From the NCBI GenBank assembly GCA_022578605.1, contig MU394201.1:1-11096 (forward strand): a stretch of 11,096 bases of DNA, read 5' to 3'. The position numbers and the translations under genes were made by a program. A model generated the notes under the pieces. That model searched no databases and had not been told where the DNA came from. It saw only the letters and a program-made list of their open reading frames with translations. How positions within the stretch are numbered: the first letter of the stretch is position 1; every line of letters starts with the position of its first letter. This document shows, in pieces, positions 1 to 8,558 of this stretch. This DNA is from Camillea tinctor (Eukaryota > Ascomycota > Sordariomycetes > Xylariales > Xylariaceae).

Positions 1-47
1 ATACTTATATGGTATATATGCATAATAATTTCACGTTAGGGGTCAAC

Positions 48-95
48 TTAATGAAAAAAATAGTTTTTTCCAACAATGCGCTATGGTCAACCGTA
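48..95 (-). repeat. Left copy of inverted repeat (transposon-end-like)
   Basis: This 48-bp stretch recurs in inverse orientation at 8512-8558. With one A-run indel, 42 of 47 aligned bases match, including the uninterrupted 15-mer ACAATGCGCTATGGT. Three of the five substitutions are C here against T in the other copy. One of them lies in a CpA context (GGTCAACC against GGTTAACC), which is the RIP signature. Similarity stops abruptly at the inner edge, just after a TA, and fades outward. That fits the end of a TA-inserting DNA transposon lying outside the gene block. The transposon reading is inference, because no transposase is visible. Confidence 0.6.
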
Positions 96-375
96 CCGTA
101 GGGTAAGACCAATGTCTATTACCCCCCCTGTCCCAACTCCCCACACCTTGGGTGAAGTTCCTAAGCCCTACGCGCGTTCTGCCCCATAAAGCTGACCCAT
201 TAAGCTGGAATAGGACTACGGGATCATGTCAGCCAAGACACCTTGCATTTCCAGCTCCATTTCTTACATCTATACTGCCTATTCCCCTCATAAGGCTGAT
301 CCTTCAACCAACATTGAATATTACTTGTACTCTAATTCCTATATCAATTAAGGATAAAATAGCTTGTGGGAAGAA
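96..375. promoter_or_regulatory. Upstream region of the phospholipase C gene
   Basis: This 280-nt non-coding stretch holds a C-run (123-129) and pyrimidine-rich segments (about 240-345), which are common in fungal promoters and 5' leaders. No clear TATA box or known operator is seen. The short open frame starting near 152 shows no protein-like composition and is taken as chance. Confidence 0.4.
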
Positions 376-2115
376 ATGACTGAGTCTCTCACGTCCCGCC
401 TAGCCAGGTTGAACCCCCTCTCTGGGCCAATCGGTGGAGATTCTGATGATGTTGGAGAGGAGGTAGATGACACTACCATTGCTGGAGGTGGTCATGGAGC
501 TCGACGGAGTGGCATCACCAAGAATCAATTGAGGATTAGCCATGCACTGAAATCCTTCCTTGTTGACGAGAATGTTGTATCCGAGGGAGATGCAGCCCTG
601 GATTCGGATGAACCGGGAGAAGCGTTGGGCTCTCTTCTCGACAAGTCGCACATTCGAGTCCCGTTCGAACTGACTGATAGATCTCACCCGCTGCCTGAGT
701 ATTTCATAAGCTCTAGCCACAACACTTACCTTCTAGGTCATCAGCTTTATGGCACGTCTTCCACTTCGGCCTACAAAGTTGCACTCAACACTGGCTTTCG
801 CTGTGTGGAAATTGACGCATGGGACAACGACGACAACAAGGATGAACCAAAGGTTACCCACGGTTACACTCTTGTGTCGCATATCCCCTTCCGTGCTGTC
901 TGTGAGACGATTCGCGAAGTTGTCGATTACGAAGCGACGCTGCCGGCCAATGAGCAAGGGTATCGAGCTGCACCAATCATGTTATCGCTCGAAAACCACT
1001 GTGGCGCCTATGGACAATCGCGACTCGTCCAAATCATGGAAGAAGTCTGGGGCGACCGTCTGCTCAGCCGAGCCGTGCGCGAGAAAGGCCACACGGAACA
1101 GGAATGCGGTTACGAGCATGTTACCCTGGAGGAGCTCGGATCCAAGATCGTAGTCATTGTGGAGTATCATCTTCCCGAGGAGGCCGATACCAGCGACAGT
1201 GATACCGACGACGAGAACGAGGAGGAAAGGGAGGCGCACGCCGCATATCACGCCCAAAAGAAGGCTTCGAACAGTGGCGTCATCATCCCCGAACTCTCTG
1301 CGCTGGGCGTCTATGCGCAGTCGGTAAAGCCGAAAAACAACTCCTGGTACGAGAGTGTTCTCAAGGACGGCCCTCCGCATCATTTGATCAATGTCTCTGA
1401 GACGGGACTGGCATCGCAGTTGCCCGAAGCTGCACAGAAGATCGCTCGACACAACTCCGAGCACCTCATGCGTGTATTCCCCAAGGGCACGCGCATCTCT
1501 TCCCAGAACATGAAGCCGGTTCCTTTCTGGGGCGTGGGGGCACAGATCTGCGCGCTGAACTGGCAGACTTTCGGTGCTAGCATGCAACTCAACGAGGCGC
1601 TATTTAGCGGCACTGACGGATACGTGCTGAAGCCTGCCGCGCTACGGATGGGCGGCAACGGGCTATCCAATACCGGCCGACGAAAGAAGCTCCGGCTCCA
1701 TGTCGGCGGCGCCTCGGACGTGCCTGTGCCGAAGGAGCACGAGGAGGATGAGATCAAGCCCTACGTCACATGCACCCTTCTACATCCAGATACGCCGAAG
1801 GGCGATAAGGAGAAGCAGAGAACGGCTCCATATAAGCACCACCGTCTAGGGTTTCTGCATAGAGGCGAGAACCCCCCGCCGAAGGACCCCATCTGGAACG
1901 AGGTTCTCGAGTGGGAGTACGACGACAATGAACTGGTGTTTCTACGCTTGCTGATCAAGAGCGATGAGAGCTTTGCCACAAACCCCATTTTTGCGGTTGC
2001 CACTGTGAGGCTTTTGTATGTAGTGCCTGGGTGGTGTTTCATTCGCATGCTGGACTTGAAAGGGCACGAAACGAAGTGTGCGCTGCTCGTCAAATTCGAC
2101 TTCGAAGATTTGTGA
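376..2115 (+). CDS. Phosphoinositide-specific phospholipase C (X, Y and C2 domains)
   Basis: The enzyme should cleave phosphatidylinositol 4,5-bisphosphate into diacylglycerol and inositol trisphosphate at the membrane, in a calcium-dependent way. The 579-residue protein has no introns. The X domain (about 107-265) contains SSSHNTYLLGHQ with the first catalytic His at 115. It also has VEIDAWD with Ca ligands Glu145 and Asp147, HGYT with the second His at 162, and SLENH with Glu206. The active site is therefore complete. An acidic linker (about 268-286) separates X from the Y domain (about 305-425), which holds HLMRVFPKGTR and ICALNWQ. A C2 domain follows (about 435-570) and ends in LVKFDF. 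No PH domain or recognisable EF hand precedes X; the N-terminus (ITKNQLRISHALKSFLVDE) resembles other short fungal PLCs. I chose ATG 376; codons upstream in frame lack an ATG. Which fungal PLC paralogue this is cannot be settled here. Confidence 0.95.
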   Translation: MTESLTSRLARLNPLSGPIGGDSDDVGEEVDDTTIAGGGHGARRSGITKNQLRISHALKSFLVDENVVSEGDAALDSDEPGEALGSLLDKSHIRVPFELTDRSHPLPEYFISSSHNTYLLGHQLYGTSSTSAYKVALNTGFRCVEIDAWDNDDNKDEPKVTHGYTLVSHIPFRAVCETIREVVDYEATLPANEQGYRAAPIMLSLENHCGAYGQSRLVQIMEEVWGDRLLSRAVREKGHTEQECGYEHVTLEELGSKIVVIVEYHLPEEADTSDSDTDDENEEEREAHAAYHAQKKASNSGVIIPELSALGVYAQSVKPKNNSWYESVLKDGPPHHLINVSETGLASQLPEAAQKIARHNSEHLMRVFPKGTRISSQNMKPVPFWGVGAQICALNWQTFGASMQLNEALFSGTDGYVLKPAALRMGGNGLSNTGRRKKLRLHVGGASDVPVPKEHEEDEIKPYVTCTLLHPDTPKGDKEKQRTAPYKHHRLGFLHRGENPPPKDPIWNEVLEWEYDDNELVFLRLLIKSDESFATNPIFAVATVRLLYVVPGWCFIRMLDLKGHETKCALLVKFDFEDL

Positions 2116-2679
2116 GCATGGTTCAACCCTGAGGCAGAGCCGTCAGTATGATCCTTTGCTACATATTATTTATACCTTTTGTAGGATGAATTCTATATTA
2201 TATTTGCCTGAGAAAGTTTCTACGAACGTACTGTGACAAGGCCATAGTAGAACGAATCATAAGAAGCGAAAACTACTGAAAAAGGCAACCTTATATTCCC
2301 GTCATAAACTATCTAGGTTATGTAAATAGAAGAAAATATGCGACGAACTCGCTCGATCCGAACTTGCAAGGAGCAGTTTTTCTAATAGTACCAATAGTAG
2401 GACTATCTGGATACTGAGCGAAAATTATTGGTAACGGATTCATAGTAAAGGAAGATGAAATACCGTTCCTTATTTACCGGTAACATTCTTATTCAACATA
2501 AACTATATACATCGCCGGCAGTTTTCGGCTCTGTATAGTCTGACCGGCTATTTGCCAAGAGTGCTTTAATGGAATACCCCCTCTTGAAAGACCCTGATAT
2601 CTTTCTGACATGAACCGCATCCTCTGAACACACGATATTCTTAAGAATTCTAAATATTCATAGATATTCTTAAATTTTT
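2116..2679. promoter_or_regulatory. Intergenic: PLC 3' end and DUF1996 gene promoter
   Basis: This stretch of about 560 nt is A/T-leaning and holds the PLC 3' UTR and the upstream region of the next gene. It shows no coding potential. Close to the downstream ATG, the 11-mer GATATTCTTAA occurs twice in direct orientation (2634-2644 and 2663-2673). No clear TATA box or polyadenylation signal stands out. Confidence 0.4.
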
Positions 2680-4375
2680 ATGGTTAACATGCTTCTGCAC
2701 CCGATATTTACTACGGCACTGCTCGTTGAGCGCATCAGCGCAAATGCCGTGTTGCGATTCGGATGCTCCCAGATCGTCGTGGAACGTCTTGATCCGTACG
2801 TTAATGAATGCCTCTATACCCCTGAGCCCGAAATCTCAACTAAATGGCCTATAGGCTCGTGAACCCCTCAGTGAACCCATCGCCACACGTCCACCAAGTA
2901 CGCAGCAACCATGAACCTCACAAACTGACCTATCGTCTTAGCTAATCCATGTCTAGGTTGTCGGAGGAGTACGTATAGCGGAAGAAACTCCTTGCCCTAT
3001 CCACCATCGATTTGCTGATGCACTTCCAAGAATGCCTTCAGCTCGTTCATACCCGAGAGCGACGTCTCGCAGCTCGCCAACTGCACAACCTGCAGCTTCA
3101 GCGAGGACCTGTCCAACTACTGGACCGCGAACATGTACTTCAAGGCGCGTAACGGCACTTACAAGCGGGTCGGCCAGATCCCAAACCGATTCCTCGATGG
3201 TGAGACGGGCGGCATGACAGTGTACTATACATCACCGTACGATAACTCGAAGGTCACTGCTTTCAAGCCGGTATGTCGGGTTTCGATGCCCCCTTTTATG
3301 GGATACTTTTATTGCTATTGTTCACGTGCTTGTACTAACGTCTCGATGAAGGGATTCCGCAGTGAGTGATCCTGGAGTTATTTTTCTCTCTCGTATTTCT
3401 TTTATTCTCTACCAAGGATAGCGCTTGTATATCGTAGCCAATCCCCTATATTTATACCCCTAAGCTACAATTGATGGGCTGCAAAGAATTCTAGGCATAG
3501 TAATTATTGACTTCGTCGCAGTGCTAGCCGGGAACGCTGAGCAACGGACCGACGGCGGCGTCACTAAGTGGAACGCGATCTGCTTCCGGTGCTATAACGC
3601 GCCGAACTTTGGCGGCGACAACTACGCCCCTTGCTCCGACAGCACGGTCGACACGGTCGCCCTGCCCAACAAGGCCTGTCCCGGCGGGATCAGGACTACG
3701 ATCCGATTCCCCACGTGCGTAGAATAGCAAAGTCATATCCCTCTAGCTGAGGAAATTGCGAAGTATCTAGGCAAATGAGCTGACTTACGGTGTGCGTGTA
3801 GGTGCTGGGACGGCAAGAACCTGGACAGTACCGATCACATGAGCCATGTCTCCTACCCGGCGTCCGGCACCTTCGAGAGCAACGGCGACTGCCCCGCGAC
3901 CCACCCCGTCAAGCTCCCGCAGCTCATGTTCGAAGTGATCTGGGACACGGCGCCGTTCAACGACAGGTCGTTGTGGCCGGAGGACGGGTCTCAGCCATTT
4001 ATCTTTAGTCAGGGTGACAGGTTAGCACTTATCCTCGCTCCCCTAGTACTAATCATGTGCATTTGCTGACTAGAAGGGGGATAAATTAGCACCGGATATG
4101 GCCAGTACGGCGATTACGTGTTCGGCTGGAAAGATGACACCCTTCAGCGGGCTATGGATGCGAACTGCTTCGGGGCTACCTGCAGCCAGCTCAAGAGCCA
4201 GGCCTTCACTGAGGCTAATAAGTGCGCGGTGCAGAACTCAGTGGACGAGCAGGTCGATGGGTGTAAGTTTCTGGACTGGCCTTTCATCGCTAATTGATAC
4301 TTTAGAGAAATTGGGAACCTTACTGACATTTTCAACGCAGGGCTGACTTCGCTGCCGGGAATGTCAGGAATGTGA
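2680..4375 (+). CDS. Secreted DUF1996 domain protein, 9 exons
   Basis: My splice model uses exons 2680-2795, 2855-2897, 2957-2968, 3031-3270, 3352-3361, 3522-3714, 3802-4020, 4090-4262 and 4341-4375. These sum to 1041 nt in frame, encoding 346 residues. All introns are GT..AG, and most have a CTRAY-like branch point (for example CTAAC near 3334, CTGAC near 4066 and 4322). The protein starts with a hydrophobic signal peptide (about 1-22, ending ANA). It then shows the DUF1996 hallmarks: LRFGCSQIVVERLDPLVNP, PSPHVHQVVGGN (about 48-58), YWTANMYFKARNGTYKRV, GFRMLAGN (138-145), SHVSYP, HPVKLPQLMFEV and GYGQYGDYVFGWKDD, with terminal VDGWLTSLPGM. Several cysteines suggest disulfides. Length and domain order fit a single-domain DUF1996 protein without a WSC tail. 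The molecular function of this family is unknown to me. It is probably extracellular or wall-associated (inference). Confidence 0.9.
2957..2968 (+). other. Micro-exon of 12 nt in the DUF1996 gene (exon 3)
   Basis: GTTGTCGGAGGA encodes only Val-Val-Gly-Gly. The acceptor is GTCTAG, with branch-like GCTAAT 15 nt upstream, and the donor is GTACGT. It completes the family motif HxHQVVGGN, whose parts lie on either side: HVHQ ends exon 2 and NAF starts exon 4. Without it the frame still holds but the motif is lost. Confidence 0.8.
3352..3361 (+). other. Micro-exon of 10 nt in the DUF1996 gene (exon 5)
   Basis: GGATTCCGCA encodes Gly-Phe-Arg plus the first base of a Met codon. The acceptor follows TACTAAC and ATGAAG, and the donor is GTGAGT. 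It restores the family motif GFRMLAG together with exon 6. Ten nucleotides is not a multiple of three, so skipping this exon would shift the frame. Confidence 0.8.
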
Positions 4376-4725
4376 TGAATTTTTTGCGTTAGTGCTTGGA
4401 TGAAGGATAACACTATGTAGTGAGAATATGGCATAGGAAGACGAACAATCACGGGCGAGAACACCCGGTTATTCTGAATATTAGTTAAGTAGTTATTGGT
4501 TCCCATTGCCAGTCGTTTCCGAATCAAACATAGTATTCAAGAACCTACCCAGGACTTGAATTCTTGAAACGAATGTTGAAGTTTAATTGTGGTCTATTTT
4601 CCAGGTCTCGCCCATGCTCTCTTTCTGGTATTAAAATTCAGATACGCTCGAAACCCGAAGAAGGTATATATGTGAATCTTTAATGTAGTGTACTGCTAAG
4701 TCAATCCCCCCTCAACACTTTATCG
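4376..4725. other. Convergent intergenic region
   Basis: These 350 nt lie between the 3' ends of two converging genes and should hold both 3' UTRs. A small inverted repeat, ATTCAAG..CTTGAAT, lies near 4532-4558. No coding frame with protein-like composition, tRNA or other RNA gene is seen. Confidence 0.4.
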
Positions 4726-6317
4726 TCACGACGAGCCTCCGGAGGCGGCGAGTATGGGATGCCATTTCGAGAACACATTGTTTGGGTCATACTTCCTCTT
4801 GACCTCCCGTAGCCTCTCCAGATTCTCACCGTACGCCTCTTCTAGGGTGAGTTCAAGACCTAGGAATATTATGTTAGCAGCCCCCTCAAAGTCTTTAAGC
4901 CGGGAAAAGGCATCAATGCTGTAAAAAGAATATCGTTTGCATACCGTCGTAGTTATTATACCCTTGCACTCCACTCCCTATCCCCGTGCTCTTCAGCGTT
5001 TTCACCAAAGAGGCATTGAACTCGCGCACCTCCTTGTCCAACGTTTGGTCATCCCATTGGAAGAGCGTGGAAATCTGATACATCTCCCTGCGCGCGGAGA
5101 ACGCCGTAGCAGCACTGTCTACCTCACGGATCTTGTCGTAGGGTACAACCTCCCACATGACAGCCGAGCCCTGCTGCAGCTTCTTCTCTCGCACAAACGC
5201 GAAAAACGTGTCAAACGCGGCCTGCACGTTCTTCACATCGAGCGGCATCACGAAGTTCGCTGACCCTTGGATCTTCCGTGCCGCCGCGGCAGCAGACGGG
5301 CTCGCCACAGCCCCATTGACCTCGCTCCAAGAGCGCACCTTCGCTGTGTTCACGCTCGGGCCCGCGTCCAGCAGCGGCTTGAAATACGCCTCGGCGTCCT
5401 CCCGGCCGCCATTGAAGAAGACCACGCACTCGATAACCGGCTCCGGCGCCATCGCGCACCCGAAACGCAAATACTGCCTCCCATCGTGGTTCTCGTGCAC
5501 ATGCCTCGCAAACGCCACCACATCCGCTAGCTTATCCAGCCCCAGCACCAAGCTCCCCACCCACGCGTCCCCCTGCTCGTACAATCTCGCCGTGAACCCC
5601 GTGCAAACACCAAACTGCGGCCCCGCGCCGCGCAGCGCCCAGAACAGATCCGCGTTCTCCCCCTCGCTGGCGCACACGATGCTCCCGTCCGCGAGCACGA
5701 CCTCCGCTTCAACCAGGCTATCGCAGCCCAGCCCCCGCAGCGGCGACAAGTACCCGTACCCGCCACCGAGCGCGAACCCGGCGTACCCCACATCAGCGTG
5801 AGTAGCAGCGACAGCGGCGAGCCCGCAGCGCGCCGCGGCCTCGTCGACGTGCTGCGTGAGGCACCCGCCGGCGATGCGCGCGGTGCGCGCGGCTTGGTCG
5901 ACGGTGACGCCGCGCAGGAGGGACAGGTCGATGACGAGGCCGCCTTCGCTGGAGGAGCCGCCGCCGGTGGAGTGCCCGCCGCAGAGCACGGCGACGCGCA
6001 GGTTGGCCGAGGTGGCGAACCGGATGGCGGCGGAGACTTCCTGGGCGCTGGTGGGCTTCACGATTACGCACTGGTGGCAGGGTGGTTAGCAGGTGCGGAG
6101 GTATAATACATATGGAAGGAGGGGAGTTGTGAGTGGGTTAAGTGAGAATAAAAGAAAAGAAAATGGGTTTCCTGGGATAGATGCTTACCGCACGCTTGAC
6201 GCACGTGGCGCTCCATCTTCGCAGGCTCTCCTCGTAGGAGGGGGAGTTCGGGAGCAGGACCTCGCCCTGGGTGATTTCATGCACCAGGGGCTCGAAGATC
6301 TCAGCGTAGTACGCCAT
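4726..6317 (-). CDS. FAD-linked oxidoreductase (BBE-like, FAD-binding PCMH domain), 3 exons
   Basis: My model in minus-strand order is 6317-6189, 6070-4945 and 4859-4726, which is 1389 nt and 462 residues. Intron 1 (6188-6071) has donor GTAAGC and branch CTAAC. Intron 2 (4944-4860) has donor GTATGC, branch CTAAC and acceptor CTAG. The FAD-binding domain holds RWSATCVKRACVIVKPTSAQ, then LCGGHSTGGGSS with His76, the expected covalent FAD site in this family. LGGGYGYLSPLRGLGCDSL follows at about 144-162. The family's second covalent-FAD cysteine is not seen: the loop reads THADVGYAGFALGGG. The C-terminal BBE motif GYNNYDG is joined by splicing to EEAYGENLERLREVKRKYDPNNVF. There is no signal peptide, so it is probably cytosolic. 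Substrate unknown; relatives oxidise alcohols, sugars or secondary metabolites. Start chosen at MAYYAEIF; the frame stays open further upstream. Confidence 0.92.
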
Positions 6318-6920
6318 TTTGGAAAGGGGGGGCGGTAGTTGCAGAAGATGAGTAAAGAAAAAGACTTTGCCATAAAGTTGAGTGTCTCTATGATTCTGCA
6401 CGTCTTCCCCTAATATATATCGCGGCTGCGGCCGAGCCGCCTGATCGTGTAGTCGAGGGGGGCTAGGAACCAAAAACTCGAGGCTTCTGGGCCGTGGACT
6501 GATTCGTTGACACGGTGCTCGGGACGTGGGGTCAGCTGAGCTGTCGATAGTTCAGTATGCTATCTCATTGAACCGCGTTTAGGGGTATGGCGGGGACGTG
6601 GGCCCTCGCCCAAATGCCTAGCCTCTGAGACGCTTTGATATTTAAACACATCCTCTGAGCACGGAAGACTACAGAAATCGCATATCAAGGAGGAATTCGT
6701 TTGATTGGCGTTGCACATACGCTATCCGAATGCGATGTCCGGTATCGTGCTGCAAATATTCATGAACCTACTTAGGTCGTTGTACATATATCACAGTAGG
6801 GTTCGTCTAGTTAGTGAGCCGAGGGCATTCCGATTTCCACGGTCTAGTGGGATTAAACGTGGGGGTATCTTGTTGAAAATGGTACATATGACAATTACAG
6901 ATAGCGTACATTGCTTGGTT
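6318..6920. promoter_or_regulatory. Intergenic: oxidoreductase promoter and BCS1 3' end
   Basis: These 600 nt separate two tandem minus-strand genes. A TATATAT run lies near 6414-6420, about 100 nt upstream of the oxidoreductase start and plausible as a core promoter. GGGACGTGGG occurs twice in the same orientation (6521-6530 and 6593-6602). The part nearest BCS1 should be its 3' UTR. The open frame at 6705-7064 overlaps BCS1 antisense and is not credible. Confidence 0.4.
6521..6602. promoter_or_regulatory. Two direct copies of GGGACGTGGG
   Basis: Exact 10-bp copies lie at 6521-6530 and 6593-6602, with starts 72 bp apart. They sit about 200 and 280 bp upstream of the oxidoreductase start. 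Each contains the ACGTG core recognised by many bZIP and bHLH factors. A role as binding sites is inference. Confidence 0.35.
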
Positions 6921-8270
6921 CTAGCCCTCGAGCTTTGGTGGGATCAATCCCTCGGCCATGCTGATAGCACCCTCCATGTCGTTCTTGTTGAACAGGAAAA
7001 GTCCCTGTATGGCAGCTGTACTAGTTCGAGGCGCCGGCTTTCCGTCTTTCGCATCACTGAATAGCTCCAAACCCTCTAACTTTGCTAGGAACCGTTCCCG
7101 GTTCTTGCCATCCAAGTCTACATCGCCATAGAACTTATCCCACATCTGGGCCGCCTGGTATTTCGTAGCTTCTCCAATGCGGACCATCATATCGACCCGT
7201 CCTGGCCGAATGAGGGCCGGGTCAAGAAGCTCTATATGATTTGTAGTGAGGAATGCGATTCTCTCTTCCCCAGCAGACAGACCATCTAAAGCATTCAGTA
7301 AGCCCGAGAAGGTGACAGTGCCGCCGCCGTACCCGTCGGCGTCGCGTCTCCGTCGATTGACAAAGGCCGAGTCGGCGTCTTCTAGCAACACAATCGTACG
7401 CTCGGGAAGTTTAGTTAGAAGAAAAGCGAGCTTGTCGTCGGTGACCCCAATCTCGCTCAGATTGATCATAGCCACACTGAAATCCAATTCACCAGCGAGA
7501 GCCTGGATGAACGAGCTCTTTCCGCTTCCCGGCGGGCCGTAGAGAAGATAGCCTCTACGGTAAGGGATACCCCTATCGACGTACCACTGCCGCCGTGCCA
7601 AGAAGTCCTTTGCATCGTTGACAATGCTTTCTTTTACGCCCTCATCCAAAATAACACTGCCCAGGGGACGCTTTCTGCGTGGGTCACCTAGAGGCACCCA
7701 GTCGAAGTTCCTGACTGAGTACACGACCGTCTTTCCCTCATTTGCCTGCAACGCGAGAGCTCGTGCTTCAGTGAAAACATCTTCGAATATGTGCCGATGC
7801 GCATAGAGGGTTGTGAGCTCTACAACCTCGTGAGGCTCTCCGGTGTTCGTCTTGGCTGTGGCCTGCTTCTCCCTGTTCACGGCAATGTAGGCATGCTTGT
7901 ACTTGATAATATGCCGGCCATACCCAGGCTGTAAGAAGAAGCTCGCCCTGGTCGGGCCATTGGGGGTGGTGCTAGTGGTCGTAGTCACAGACAACTTGTT
8001 GATGCGCGTAAGGCGCTTCGCTAGGAAAGAAGTCTGGGGACGTGGCTCAGATAACCAGGCCAGAACCCAGGGATATGCAGGGTCTTGTCTGCTGATTTCA
8101 ACATTCACAAGCATGCGACGCCGAATCATGGCGGCCGTGGACATTGCGCCTCGCCGTGCAAAGGCCAATACAGCGCCGAGAGAGGCGAGGCCGAAGCCTC
8201 CAGCGAAGACGGGGTTGTCCAATAATGCATTAAAATTGATGAGCAATTGTGCTGTGGGAGGCTCGGACAT
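6921..8270 (-). CDS. BCS1: BCS1-like mitochondrial AAA chaperone
   Basis: BCS1 is a AAA ATPase of the mitochondrial inner membrane that moves the folded Rieske iron-sulfur protein across to complete respiratory complex III. The 449-residue product has no introns. An N-terminal membrane segment (about 21-40, VFAGGFGLASLGAVLAF) is followed by the BCS1-specific domain (about 55-225), with QPGYGRHIIKYKHAYIAVNRE and RPLGSVILDEG. The AAA module then shows RGIPYRRGYLLYGPPGSGKS with Walker A at 245-252. Walker B is IVLLEDAD at about 293-300, and sensor-1 Asn344 lies in TTNH. Arginines sit in RPGRVD (355 and 358). The tail contains IQGLFLFNKND, as in true BCS1 proteins. Length matches the usual 450 or so residues. 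I chose Met at 8270; the frame is open to an ATG at 8441, which would add 57 residues. Fungi carry BCS1 paralogues, so orthology is likely but not proven. Confidence 0.92.
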   Translation of the reverse strand: MSEPPTAQLLINFNALLDNPVFAGGFGLASLGAVLAFARRGAMSTAAMIRRRMLVNVEISRQDPAYPWVLAWLSEPRPQTSFLAKRLTRINKLSVTTTTSTTPNGPTRASFFLQPGYGRHIIKYKHAYIAVNREKQATAKTNTGEPHEVVELTTLYAHRHIFEDVFTEARALALQANEGKTVVYSVRNFDWVPLGDPRRKRPLGSVILDEGVKESIVNDAKDFLARRQWYVDRGIPYRRGYLLYGPPGSGKSSFIQALAGELDFSVAMINLSEIGVTDDKLAFLLTKLPERTIVLLEDADSAFVNRRRRDADGYGGGTVTFSGLLNALDGLSAGEERIAFLTTNHIELLDPALIRPGRVDMMVRIGEATKYQAAQMWDKFYGDVDLDGKNRERFLAKLEGLELFSDAKDGKPAPRTSTAAIQGLFLFNKNDMEGAISMAEGLIPPKLEG

Positions 8271-8511
8271 GACGTCGCAAGAAGCTCCAAAACTCCAAAG
8301 CTCCAAGTCGAGATGCCGAAATTTCGTCGGGACCTTTGCGCTGATGGATCTGGAGCAATGCGAGATGCGGGACGGGATGACGGGATGTACTACCAGGTAC
8401 ATACAAATATTTGAGATGACTAAGCCGAGAAACCCTGTCAATACATAAGTACATGCTGGTGGCAGGGATATCCGATCTCGGGCAGAGATATGATCCGTAA
8501 TCTACGTCACA
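8271..8511. promoter_or_regulatory. BCS1 upstream region
   Basis: These 240 nt lie between the BCS1 start and the inverted repeat. CRE-like sequences (TGACGTCG at 8270-8277, and GTGACGTA on the minus strand at 8503-8510) could bind bZIP factors. On the minus strand three close copies of TGGAGYTT lie near 8284-8308. An out-of-frame upstream ORF begins at 8454 and overlaps the chosen start. Confidence 0.35.
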
Positions 8512-8558
8512 TACGGTTAACCATAGCGCATTGTAAAAAAAAACTATTTTTTCAATAA
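8512..8558 (+). repeat. Right copy of inverted repeat (transposon-end-like)
   Basis: This stretch is the inverse counterpart of 48-95 and starts TACGGTTAACCATAGCGCAT. It lies exactly where normal-composition DNA changes to the A/T tract. Relative to the left copy it carries T where the left has C at three places, consistent with heavier RIP. The homology begins right after a TA dinucleotide when read outward. Weak similarity to positions 1-47 continues outward for a few tens of bases. Confidence 0.6.

Noticed and set aside
152..379. 75-codon open frame before the PLC gene
   Set aside because: Composition is not protein-like, no motif is recognisable, and it overlaps the PLC start. It is better read as leader or promoter DNA.
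982..1587. 201-codon frame opposite the phospholipase C
   Set aside because: It is an antisense shadow of the conserved X and Y domains, with no family features of its own.
2116..2679. tRNA or other RNA gene in the intergenic regions
   Set aside because: No B-box-like GGTTCGAATCC with a foldable cloverleaf was found here or in the other intergenic stretches.
5157..5801. 214-codon frame on the + strand opposite the oxidoreductase
   Set aside because: It is an antisense shadow of a G/C-rich coding exon whose own frame carries clear family motifs.
7897..8448. 183-codon frame opposite BCS1
   Set aside because: It is an antisense shadow; the minus frame encodes a complete, well-conserved AAA protein.
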